A stretch of DNA of 5,260 nt from Actinomycetota bacterium (GTDB lineage Bacteria > Actinomycetota > Thermoleophilia > Gaiellales > Gaiellaceae), in the NCBI GenBank assembly GCA_013813345.1, contig JACCRW010000286.1:1-5260 (forward strand), given 5' to 3'. The notes under the pieces were generated by a model, which saw only the letters and a list, made by a program, of their open reading frames with translations, was not told the origin of the DNA and did no database searches. The translations under genes and the position numbers were made by a program. Every line of letters begins with the position of its first letter. The first letter of the stretch is position 1. Positions 1-5,260 of this stretch are shown one piece after another.

Positions 1-1
1 G

Positions 2-756
<755 letters not shown>

Positions 757-760
<4 letters not shown>

Positions 761-1863
761 CCCTCCTCGACGAGATCGACGGGGAGAGCCGCGCGACGCT
801 CGAGCGGTACGGCTTCGACGAGAAGGCCTTTCTCGCGCTCCAGGCCAAGGTCGCTCAGGGATCGCTCTCGCCGGCGTCGAACATCGTCGCGGGCGAGGTG
901 GAGCCGCCGCTCCCGGCCGACATCGAGCGCTTGCCCGAACGCGGGGAGGACGAGCGGGCGCGGGAGGCGGGACTTGCTGCGCTCCGGCGCCGCGAGATCG
1001 CGTCGATCGTGCTTACCGGCGGGATGGCGACGCGGTTCGGCGGCGTCGTCAAGGGCACCGTCGAGGTTCTCGATGGCCGGAGCTTCCTCGACCTGAAGCT
1101 CGCGCAGACCGCCGACGTAGCGGCAGCGCTCGAGACCGAGGTTCCGACCGCGCTAATGACGAGCTTCGCGACCGACACGGCCGTTCGCGACTTCCTCGCC
1201 GGGCGAGACCTGCCTGAGCCTTTGATCTTCGCCCAGTACGTCTCGCTGCGCCTCGAGCCCGACGGCTCGCTCTTCCGCAGCGACGACGGGCGCGTCTCGC
1301 TCTACAGCCCGGGTCACGGCGACTTCCTGGACGCCTTCGCGCGCTCAGGGACACTCGAGGCCCTACGAAGGCGTGGCGTCCGGACGGTGATGGTCTCCAA
1401 CGTCGACAACCTCGGCGCCCGCATCGATCCCGTCGTGCTTGGCGCGCATCTGCTCGGAGGCAGGCCGGTGACGACCGAGGTTGCCCGCAAGGCCGGAGAT
1501 CTCGGCGGCGCGCCGGCGCGAGTCGACGGCCGGCTGCTGCTGCTCGAAGCCCCGCGCTTCCCACCCGGGTTCGACGGCGGCCGGATCCCCGTCTTCAACG
1601 TCAACACCCTCACGATCCAGCTCGACGTGCTCGAGCAAGCCTATGACCTGACGTGGCTTTACGTCGAGAAGACAGTCGACAGGCGGGCTGCGGTTCAGCT
1701 CGAGCATCTCTACCACGAGCTCACGGCGTTCGTACCGACGACGTATCTGGAGGTGCCGCGCTCCGGGCCCCGCGGTCGGTTCATCCCGATCAAGACGCCG
1801 GCCGACCTCGAAGCGGCGCGCGAGCCGCTGCGCGAGCTGTTGGCGACGTCCTTGCTGGAGTAA
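757..1863 (+). CDS. UDPGP-family UTP--sugar-1-phosphate uridylyltransferase
   Basis: Probable nucleotidyltransferase making UDP-glucose or UDP-N-acetylglucosamine from UTP and the sugar-1-phosphate. It belongs to the eukaryote-like UDPGP family rather than the bacterial GalU family. The protein is 368 residues if it starts at TTG 757. That start is chosen because it forms a TTGA overlap with the mtnA stop and leaves a sensible N-terminus (TLLDEIDGES); the next in-frame ATG (1024) lies inside the nucleotide-binding loop. Residues 1-85 are a helical N-terminal region. The loop TGGMATRFGG at 87-96, then VVKG at 97-100, is the UTP-binding signature (a variant of GGxGTRxG). SNVDNLGARID (residues 214-224) is the sugar/metal-binding N-x-DN motif. 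FNVNTLTI begins near residue 280, and VEKTVD (303-308) contains a conserved-looking Lys. The C-terminus has RFIPIKTPADL, typical of the family. Which sugar it uses (Glc versus GlcNAc) cannot be settled from motifs. It shares a transcript with mtnA and has no convincing Shine-Dalgarno. Confidence 0.85.
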
Positions 1864-1890
1864 CGACTGGCACCGTCTTGGCACGAAGCT

Positions 1891-1930
1891 GTGACAATCT
1901 CGTGACAGATCGGCCGGTAGCGTCGATGCT
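1891..1930 (+). promoter_or_regulatory. Probable leaderless promoter of comF with phased GTGACA direct repeat
   Basis: TAGCGT at 1918-1923 fits the actinobacterial TANNNT -10 class and lies seven bases before the GTG start at 1931, so transcription would begin at or next to the start codon. No Shine-Dalgarno precedes that GTG, which agrees with leaderless translation. No -35 hexamer is well placed. Instead GTGACA occurs twice, at 1891-1896 and 1902-1907, an 11-base period that puts both copies on one DNA face. Such repeats suit an activator, for example of the OmpR/PhoB type, but this is inference. The remaining bases of the gap (1864-1890) show no terminator hairpin, so read-through from the upstream operon is possible. 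Confidence 0.4.
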
Positions 1931-2587
1931 GTGCTCGATCTTCTCCTTCCTCGTCGCTGCGCCTCGTGCGGAACGATCGGAACCTCGTTCTGCGATGGCT
2001 GTCGCGGCAACCTCGTGCGAGTGGCGCCGCCGCTCTGCGAGCGCTGCGGCTCGCCGGGCGCCTGGCCGATTCGTCGCTGCGCCGAGTGCCGAGGACGGCG
2101 GCTTTCCTTCGCGTCTGCTCGCGCGGCGATCGTCTACGACGGCACCGCCCGGAAGCTCGTCGCGGCCTGGAAGGAGCGCGGTCAGCGCCACCTCGCGCGG
2201 ATCGCGGCTGCGGTCGTCGTCGAGACGCTCGCACGGCCAGCGGTCGAGGCGCTCGCGTTCGTCCCTGCGGACCGCGACCGCTCGCTCGAGCGGGGTCATC
2301 GTCCCGCGGAGTCCCTTGCGCGCGCGCTCGGGCGGGCGTGGGGAGTGCCCGTCGAGCCGCTCGTTCGCCGGGTTCGGTCGGTCGAGCCACAACGCGGGCT
2401 CGGATTGAAGGAGCGTAGAAGCAACGTGGCTGGAGCTTTCGCGCCGGCCCGCTCCTCACCCTCTCGTGTCTGCCTCGTCGACGACGTCTATACGAGTGGA
2501 GCCACCGTGGCCGCCGCCGCGTCCGCGCTCCGGAAGGGAGGTGCACGCAAGATCGAGGTCGTGACGTTCGCCCGTGCCGTTCGCTGA
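1931..2587 (+). CDS. comF: ComF family protein (zinc ribbon plus phosphoribosyltransferase domain)
   Basis: A 218-residue ComF/GntX-type protein, the usual length for the family. The N-terminal LDLLLPRRCASCG carries cysteines at 10, 13, 21 and 24. A second cluster lies at 36, 39, 50 and 53, so eight cysteines in CxxC pairs probably bind zinc. The C-terminal two thirds is a type I phosphoribosyltransferase fold, with FVPADRDRSLERGHRPAE (residues 110-127), PQRGLGLKERRSNVAGAF (153-170) and the PRPP loop VCLVDDVYTSGAT (180-192) with its acidic DD pair. In naturally competent bacteria ComF acts in DNA uptake in the cytoplasm. In actinobacteria lacking a known competence apparatus its role is unclear, and no PRTase substrate is established. 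GTG 1931 is the only reasonable start: the frame has a stop at 1892-1894 and no other start codon between. The family's usual RGFNQAE is RGHRPAE here. It lies upstream of hpf, a common actinobacterial order. Confidence 0.93.
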   Translation: MLDLLLPRRCASCGTIGTSFCDGCRGNLVRVAPPLCERCGSPGAWPIRRCAECRGRRLSFASARAAIVYDGTARKLVAAWKERGQRHLARIAAAVVVETLARPAVEALAFVPADRDRSLERGHRPAESLARALGRAWGVPVEPLVRRVRSVEPQRGLGLKERRSNVAGAFAPARSSPSRVCLVDDVYTSGATVAAAASALRKGGARKIEVVTFARAVR

Positions 2588-2629
2588 ACGAGATCGGCTC
2601 CCGCGGCTGCCTTGTACCCGCTCGTCCGT

Positions 2630-2660
2630 TAACCTGAGGTCTCAATCCGGAGAGAAGGAG
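2630..2660 (+). promoter_or_regulatory. Possible hpf promoter -10 box and strong Shine-Dalgarno
   Basis: AAGGAG at 2655-2660, within a purine run from 2649, sits five bases before ATG 2666 and is the best ribosome binding site in the window. It settles the hpf start. TAACCT at 2630-2635 fits TANNNT and would give a leader of roughly 24 bases carrying this site. TTGTAC at 2612-2617 resembles a -35 box but is only 12 bases upstream, too close for a normal sigma-70-type promoter, so the -10 call is weak. The Shine-Dalgarno is convincing. The rest of the 2588-2665 gap shows no clear terminator. Confidence 0.45.
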
Positions 2661-2665
2661 ACGCA

Positions 2666-3220
2666 ATGCGACTTCAGGTCAAGGGCCGAAACGTCGAGGT
2701 CACCGATCAGATCCGGAGGTACGCCGAGGAGAAGCTCGAACGACTCGAGCGGCAGCTCGCCGATCCGACGCAGCTCGAGCTCGAGCTTGCGGTCGAGCAC
2801 AACCCATCGATCGCGGACGATCACATCGCGGAAGCGACGATCTGGACGAAGGGTCCGACGCTGCGCGCGAGCGAGCGCTCGACCTCCTTCGAGTCGTCGA
2901 TCGACCAGCTTGTCGTGAAGCTCGAGCGCCAGGTCCAGCGCTACCGTGCCAAGCGAAGCCGGCGCGAGACCGGACGCCGTGCGAGCGCGAACGGCCACGT
3001 TGCACCGCAGGAGCCGAACTTCACGGCTGAGCAGCTCGACACGATGATCGTCAAGTCGAAGCGGTTCGAGCTCCAGCCGCTCTCCGCAGAGGAAGCCGTG
3101 CTCCAGCTCGAGCTCGTCGGGCACGACTTCTTCGTCTTCCAGAACGAGGCGACTGGGAAGACGGACGTCGTCTATCGGCGCCGCGATGGGGCCTACGGTC
3201 ACATCGAGCCGCAGGCCTGA
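2666..3220 (+). CDS. hpf: Long-form ribosome hibernation promoting factor
   Basis: This 184-residue protein of the HPF/RaiA (YfiA, sigma-54 modulation) family binds the 30S subunit in stationary phase and, in its long form, pairs two 70S ribosomes into inactive 100S dimers. Residues 1 to about 98 form the ribosome-binding domain (MRLQVKGRNVEVTDQIRRYAEEKLER at the N-terminus, split here: MRLQVKGRNVEVTD then QIRRYAEEKLERL). A basic linker with RAKRSRRETGRR follows at about 106-119. The C-terminal dimerisation domain begins near residue 127: KSKRFELQPLSAEEAVLQLE, then LVGHDFFVFQNEATGKTDVV and YRRRDGAYGHIEP, all close to family consensus. This domain is what marks the long form, as opposed to the short Escherichia coli HPF or YfiA. 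The start is fixed by a strong Shine-Dalgarno at 2655-2660. The next gene follows 16 bases after the stop, so the two are probably co-transcribed; secA lies further downstream. Confidence 0.96.
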   Translation: MRLQVKGRNVEVTDQIRRYAEEKLERLERQLADPTQLELELAVEHNPSIADDHIAEATIWTKGPTLRASERSTSFESSIDQLVVKLERQVQRYRAKRSRRETGRRASANGHVAPQEPNFTAEQLDTMIVKSKRFELQPLSAEEAVLQLELVGHDFFVFQNEATGKTDVVYRRRDGAYGHIEPQA

Positions 3221-3236
3221 TGGTCGTCCGGCGCTG

Positions 3237-3797
3237 ATGTTCTGGCGGAAGCGCCAACCGCTGCACGAGCAGCTCGCCCGTGAGGGTGGGCTGACCCCGA
3301 CGGACCAGAGTCCCCTCGACACCCCACTCGATACGGGCCCGCGCTGGGGCGAGGTCGGGATCCACGGCGTGCACCGTCAGCGCGAATGGGACGCGGTCAC
3401 GATCGCCGAGGCGCCGGAGCTCGAGGGCGACGAGGCGCGGTTCGTCGTGCTCGTGGACGGCTCGATCCTCGCCGAGACGGACGACCTCGACCTGGACCAA
3501 CTTGCGGACGCACTCGAGGGCTCGGTCGAGACGCCGTACCGTGCCGAGGCCGTCCGTCGCGGCGACGGGCTCTGGGCGGTCGCTGCGCGGCGGGTTCAGG
3601 TGGTCGAAGTGCCGGAGGACGTCGACGGCGACCGCGCCACATTGACCGTCCGGAACGGCGAGCGCACGCTGGAGCTCGACGGGATGACCGCGTTCGGCTC
3701 GATCCCGACCCTCGAGCGGCTCGCCGGCGACGACGTCGTCGTGACGGCGCAGCGCCTCGACGAGACGCTCTGGGAGGTCGAGCTGAACCGGCTCTAG
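3237..3797 (+). CDS. Conserved-looking acidic protein of unknown function with repeated W-x-x-V units
   Basis: I do not recognise this 186-residue protein. It begins with a short basic, amphipathic-looking stretch (MFWRKRQPLHEQLAREGG), then a proline/threonine-rich linker to about residue 36, then a strongly acidic body. No signal peptide, membrane segment or catalytic motif is visible. The body seems to repeat: WDAV at residue 51, WAVA at 113 and WEVE at 179 each follow an Arg-containing segment. EAPELEGDEARFVVLVDG (58-75) resembles VEVPEDVDGDRATLTVRNG (123-141). DQLADALEG (87-95) and PTLERLAG (157-164) close the units. The pattern suggests tandem small beta-rich domains. ATG 3237 is chosen because an upstream ATG at 3186 would overlap hpf by 35 bases and add an unconvincing basic peptide. 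It follows hpf by 16 bases and has no Shine-Dalgarno, so translational coupling is likely. A role in ribosome dormancy or stress is only guilt by association. Confidence 0.8.
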   Translation: MFWRKRQPLHEQLAREGGLTPTDQSPLDTPLDTGPRWGEVGIHGVHRQREWDAVTIAEAPELEGDEARFVVLVDGSILAETDDLDLDQLADALEGSVETPYRAEAVRRGDGLWAVAARRVQVVEVPEDVDGDRATLTVRNGERTLELDGMTAFGSIPTLERLAGDDVVVTAQRLDETLWEVELNRL

Positions 3798-4714
3798 GGA
3801 TGCGATCTGAGCGTGACGCGCCTGCCGGAGCCGACGGCGAGTCTCTCACCCGCGAGCGCCGCCGACGTTCCACTCGCGATCACTCTGCCGCGACCCGCCT
3901 CGAGCTCGAACCGCAGCACCTTGTCGCCGCTGATCAGAATCGCGCGCTCGCTCGTCGCATCGGCGAGCCGAACGCCCGCGGGGAAGCTGAACGTCCGGAC
4001 GCTGCCGCCCTGCCGCAGCTCGAGGCTCCTGTCCAACTGAGCGACGAGGCCGGTTCGAGTGAGCCGAACGGCATCGACTGTTCGGGCAAACATCTCCGTT
4101 CGGAGCGCGCGGCCGTTGCCGTCGAGCACGACGACGGCGCCGCCCTCGACCGCGACTGCGAGCCGGTCCTCGAGCGCGGCGAGCGCGACCACCCTGGCCG
4201 GGGCCGTCCAAGAGAACCGCCTCGCACCGTTCGGCCGCAGAGCGATCACTGTCCGTTCGACAGCGTAAGGGAGGAGGTCGCCGGGACGCCCGCCGCCGCT
4301 CCTTCCGAGCACGATCGGCGCCGGGGCGTCGGCCTCGCGCGTCACGAGGCGAAGTCGGATCGGAGCCGGCTTCGCGGTCGTCGCCGTCCAGAGCGACCAG
4401 TCCCGGGAGTTGCCACCCACGTAGTGGAGCCAAAGCACGCGCGTGCCGGCGATCGAGATCGCGGCGATGGCGTTCCCAGTACTCGTCTGCTCGCAATGCG
4501 TTTTTCGCCCGAGCTTCGAGACGCCGCGCGTGGCCAGATTCCAGACGTGGACGCGGTTGCAGTCGGTTGCGGAGCGCCCGGATGCGACCGCGACCCGCGA
4601 CCCGTCGAAGGCTACGGCGAGCACCGGTGCCGGGACTGTGACCGCTCGAACGGCGCCGGCAAGAGCCGCTGGGGCGAACACGAGCAGCACTGCGAGAACC
4701 AGGATCGTCCGCAT
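3794..4714 (-). CDS. Secreted beta-propeller-like (WD40/NHL-type) protein
   Basis: A 306-residue protein of unknown specific function. MRTILVLAVLLVFAPAALAG is a clear Sec signal peptide: positive Arg, hydrophobic core and an ALA site, so cleavage is likely after residue 19. There is no lipobox cysteine, so the mature protein is probably secreted or lies outside the membrane. The body repeats short hydrophobic beta-strand pairs of the type V-x-A-[VL]-x-x-x-G-x-R-[VL]-A-V. They occur at about 31-45 (VLAVAFDGSRVAVASG), 82-97, 175-190 (VVALAALEDRLAVAVE), 213-235, 254-272 and 284-302, as expected of propeller blades; RVHVWNL at 54-60 is WD40-like. Cys52 and Cys74 could form a disulfide. No catalytic residues are recognisable; ligand binding or protein interaction is the default guess. 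The gene diverges from secA and converges on the unknown gene, sharing a CTAG with its stop codon. The ATG at 4712-4714 has no Shine-Dalgarno and is probably leaderless. The opposite strand is also open for long stretches, a GC artefact. Confidence 0.8.
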   Translation of the reverse strand: MRTILVLAVLLVFAPAALAGAVRAVTVPAPVLAVAFDGSRVAVASGRSATDCNRVHVWNLATRGVSKLGRKTHCEQTSTGNAIAAISIAGTRVLWLHYVGGNSRDWSLWTATTAKPAPIRLRLVTREADAPAPIVLGRSGGGRPGDLLPYAVERTVIALRPNGARRFSWTAPARVVALAALEDRLAVAVEGGAVVVLDGNGRALRTEMFARTVDAVRLTRTGLVAQLDRSLELRQGGSVRTFSFPAGVRLADATSERAILISGDKVLRFELEAGRGRVIASGTSAALAGERLAVGSGRRVTLRSHP

Positions 4715-4727
4715 GAGCGCAACGCTA
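4715..4727 (-). promoter_or_regulatory. Probable leaderless promoter of the beta-propeller gene
   Basis: Read on the minus strand, TAGCGT (plus-strand 4722-4727) lies exactly seven bases before the ATG at 4714. This is the same hexamer and the same distance seen before the comF GTG. It fits a TANNNT -10 box with transcription starting at the start codon. No Shine-Dalgarno and no clear -35 box are visible; the expected -35 area is occupied by the tandem repeat at 4729-4749. Confidence 0.4.
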
Positions 4728-4728
4728 C

Positions 4729-4749
4729 AAGCGTCCTGTAAGCGTCCTG
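4729..4749. repeat. Tandem 11-base-period direct repeat in the divergent promoter region
   Basis: AAGCGTCCTG occurs at 4729-4738 and again, identical, at 4740-4749, with one base (T) between, giving an 11-base period. It lies between the divergent beta-propeller and secA genes, immediately upstream of the propeller's putative -10 box. One-helical-turn spacing is what a dimeric or tandem-binding regulator would need, so it is a candidate operator. A chance duplication is also possible. Confidence 0.5.
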
Positions 4750-4791
4750 CGACGACCGTGTTAGGGCTCGATGAGTGACGGTCGCAGCGGC

Positions 4792-4803
4792 TACCCTGTG
4801 CCG
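4792..4803 (+). promoter_or_regulatory. Possible leaderless -10 box of secA
   Basis: TACCCT at 4792-4797 fits TANNNT and lies six bases before the GTG at 4804, so transcription could begin at that GTG. There is no Shine-Dalgarno before 4798 or 4804. If this box is real it rules out the upstream ATG at 4771 as the start. A -35 box is not evident. Confidence 0.3.
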
Positions 4804-5260
4804 GTGCCTTCCGCCGACTTCGGGAAGTTCGACAAGGTCCTCCGCTTCGGCGAGGGCCGGCGGGTCAAGCGCCTCCATCAGCAGGCCGCTTACATCGCCT
4901 CGCTCGAGCCTGACTTCCAGGCGCTCTCCGACGACGAGCTCCGGGGCACGACGGCCGCGCTGCGGGATCGCCTCGAACAGGGCGAGAGCCTCGACGAGCT
5001 CCTCTTCGAGGCCTATGCGGCGGTTCGCGAGGCGCGCTGGCGCGAGTCGCAACAGCGGATGTTCGACGTTCAGATGATGGGCGGGATCGTCCTCCACGAG
5101 GGAGACATCGGCGAGATGAAGACCGGTGAGGGTAAGACGTTCGTCGCCTGCACCGCGCTCTACCTGAATGCGCTCCCCGGCACCGGCGTCCATCTTGTCA
5201 CCGTCAACGACTACCTCGCCAAGCGCGACGCCGAGTGGAATCAGCCCGTCTTCGAGCGGC
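4804..5260 (+). CDS. secA: Preprotein translocase ATPase SecA (3' truncated by window edge)
   Basis: SecA is the ATP-driven motor that pushes preproteins through the SecYEG channel at the cytoplasmic membrane. The window holds about the first 152 of the roughly 850-950 residues typical of the family. Seen in order: a variable N-terminus (PSADFGKFDKVLRFGEGRRVKR); then LEPDFQALSDDELRGTTAAL; LDELLFEAYAAVREA; the adenine-contacting Q motif FDVQMMGG (residues 87-94, Gln90); the Walker A loop MKTGEGKT (105-112); and HLVTVNDYLAKRDAEW (130-145). These are diagnostic for SecA. The segment before the Q motif reads WRESQQRMFDVQ, against the usual RxxGMRHFDVQ, a mild departure. GTG 4804 is preferred because TACCCT is well placed for a leaderless start there and MPSADFGK-like openings look natural. 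In-frame GTG 4798 and ATG 4771 are alternatives; ATG 4771 would add 11 residues and has only a weak AGGG upstream. The downstream reading frame is open to the edge. Confidence 0.96.
   Translation, partial: MPSADFGKFDKVLRFGEGRRVKRLHQQAAYIASLEPDFQALSDDELRGTTAALRDRLEQGESLDELLFEAYAAVREARWRESQQRMFDVQMMGGIVLHEGDIGEMKTGEGKTFVACTALYLNALPGTGVHLVTVNDYLAKRDAEWNQPVFER

Noticed and set aside
2612..2617. TTGTAC as a -35 box for hpf
   Set aside because: Only 12 bases from the candidate -10 box, too close for a standard promoter; no other -10 at the proper distance.
2586..2630. Possible terminator hairpin between comF and hpf (AACGAG with CTCGT)
   Set aside because: Short imperfect arms with a loop of nearly 30 bases and no following T-run; not a credible intrinsic terminator.
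1710..2666. 318-residue open frame on the minus strand
   Set aside because: Arg/Ser-rich shadow translation opposite comF and the 3' end of the UDPGP-family gene; no motifs, and it crosses two real genes and a gap.
3186..3236. Earlier ATG start (3186) for the unknown gene after hpf
   Set aside because: It would overlap the hpf 3' end by 35 bases and add a basic peptide that looks like out-of-frame hpf; ATG 3237 gives a natural N-terminus and a normal 16-base gap.
2642..3322. 226-residue minus-strand frame opposite hpf
   Set aside because: hpf matches its family along its whole length; the reverse frame is a GC-driven shadow with no start signal.
3386..4741. 451-residue plus-strand open frame across the unknown gene and the propeller gene
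   Set aside because: Composition is Arg/Asp/Gly shadow sequence. The competing frames show a repeated domain pattern and a clean signal peptide with propeller-like strands.

Overview
The window is very GC-rich, gene-dense bacterial DNA. Its codons end mostly in G or C, and GTG and TTG starts are common. The order comF - hpf (long form) - small unknown gene - secA, the lack of Shine-Dalgarno sequences on several genes, and TANNNT-type -10 boxes placed right at start codons all suggest a high-GC actinobacterium. A Thermoleophilia/Gaiellales-type lineage is my best guess, from the flavour of the proteins only. No mobile element, tRNA, rRNA or CRISPR array is visible, and no intergenic gap exceeds about 90 bases.

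Layout. (1) Positions 2-1863 hold a two-gene plus-strand unit. The 3' part of mtnA (methionine salvage isomerase) overlaps by four bases a gene for a UDPGP-family sugar-nucleotide pyrophosphorylase that starts with TTG. (2) A 67-base gap with a probable leaderless promoter leads to comF (1931-2587), a zinc-ribbon plus phosphoribosyltransferase protein. (3) A 78-base gap carries a good Shine-Dalgarno and leads to hpf (2666-3220), the long ribosome hibernation factor. It is followed closely by a 186-residue acidic protein of unknown function (3237-3797) that appears to be built from repeated units marked by W-x-x-V. (4) A secreted beta-propeller-like protein is on the minus strand (3794-4714). 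It converges on the unknown gene so tightly that both stop codons lie in one CTAG palindrome. (5) An 89-base divergent region (4715-4803) with an 11-base-period tandem repeat leads to the 5' part of secA (4804 to the window edge).

The genes are mostly housekeeping: methionine salvage, activated sugar supply, a competence/PRTase-like protein, ribosome dormancy and protein export. No complete novel system is evident. The most interesting points are the repeated architecture of the unknown protein beside hpf, an hpf-to-unknown junction with two TGATG stop/start overlaps, the shared TAGCGT-N7-start layout of two promoters, and the phased direct repeats upstream of them.
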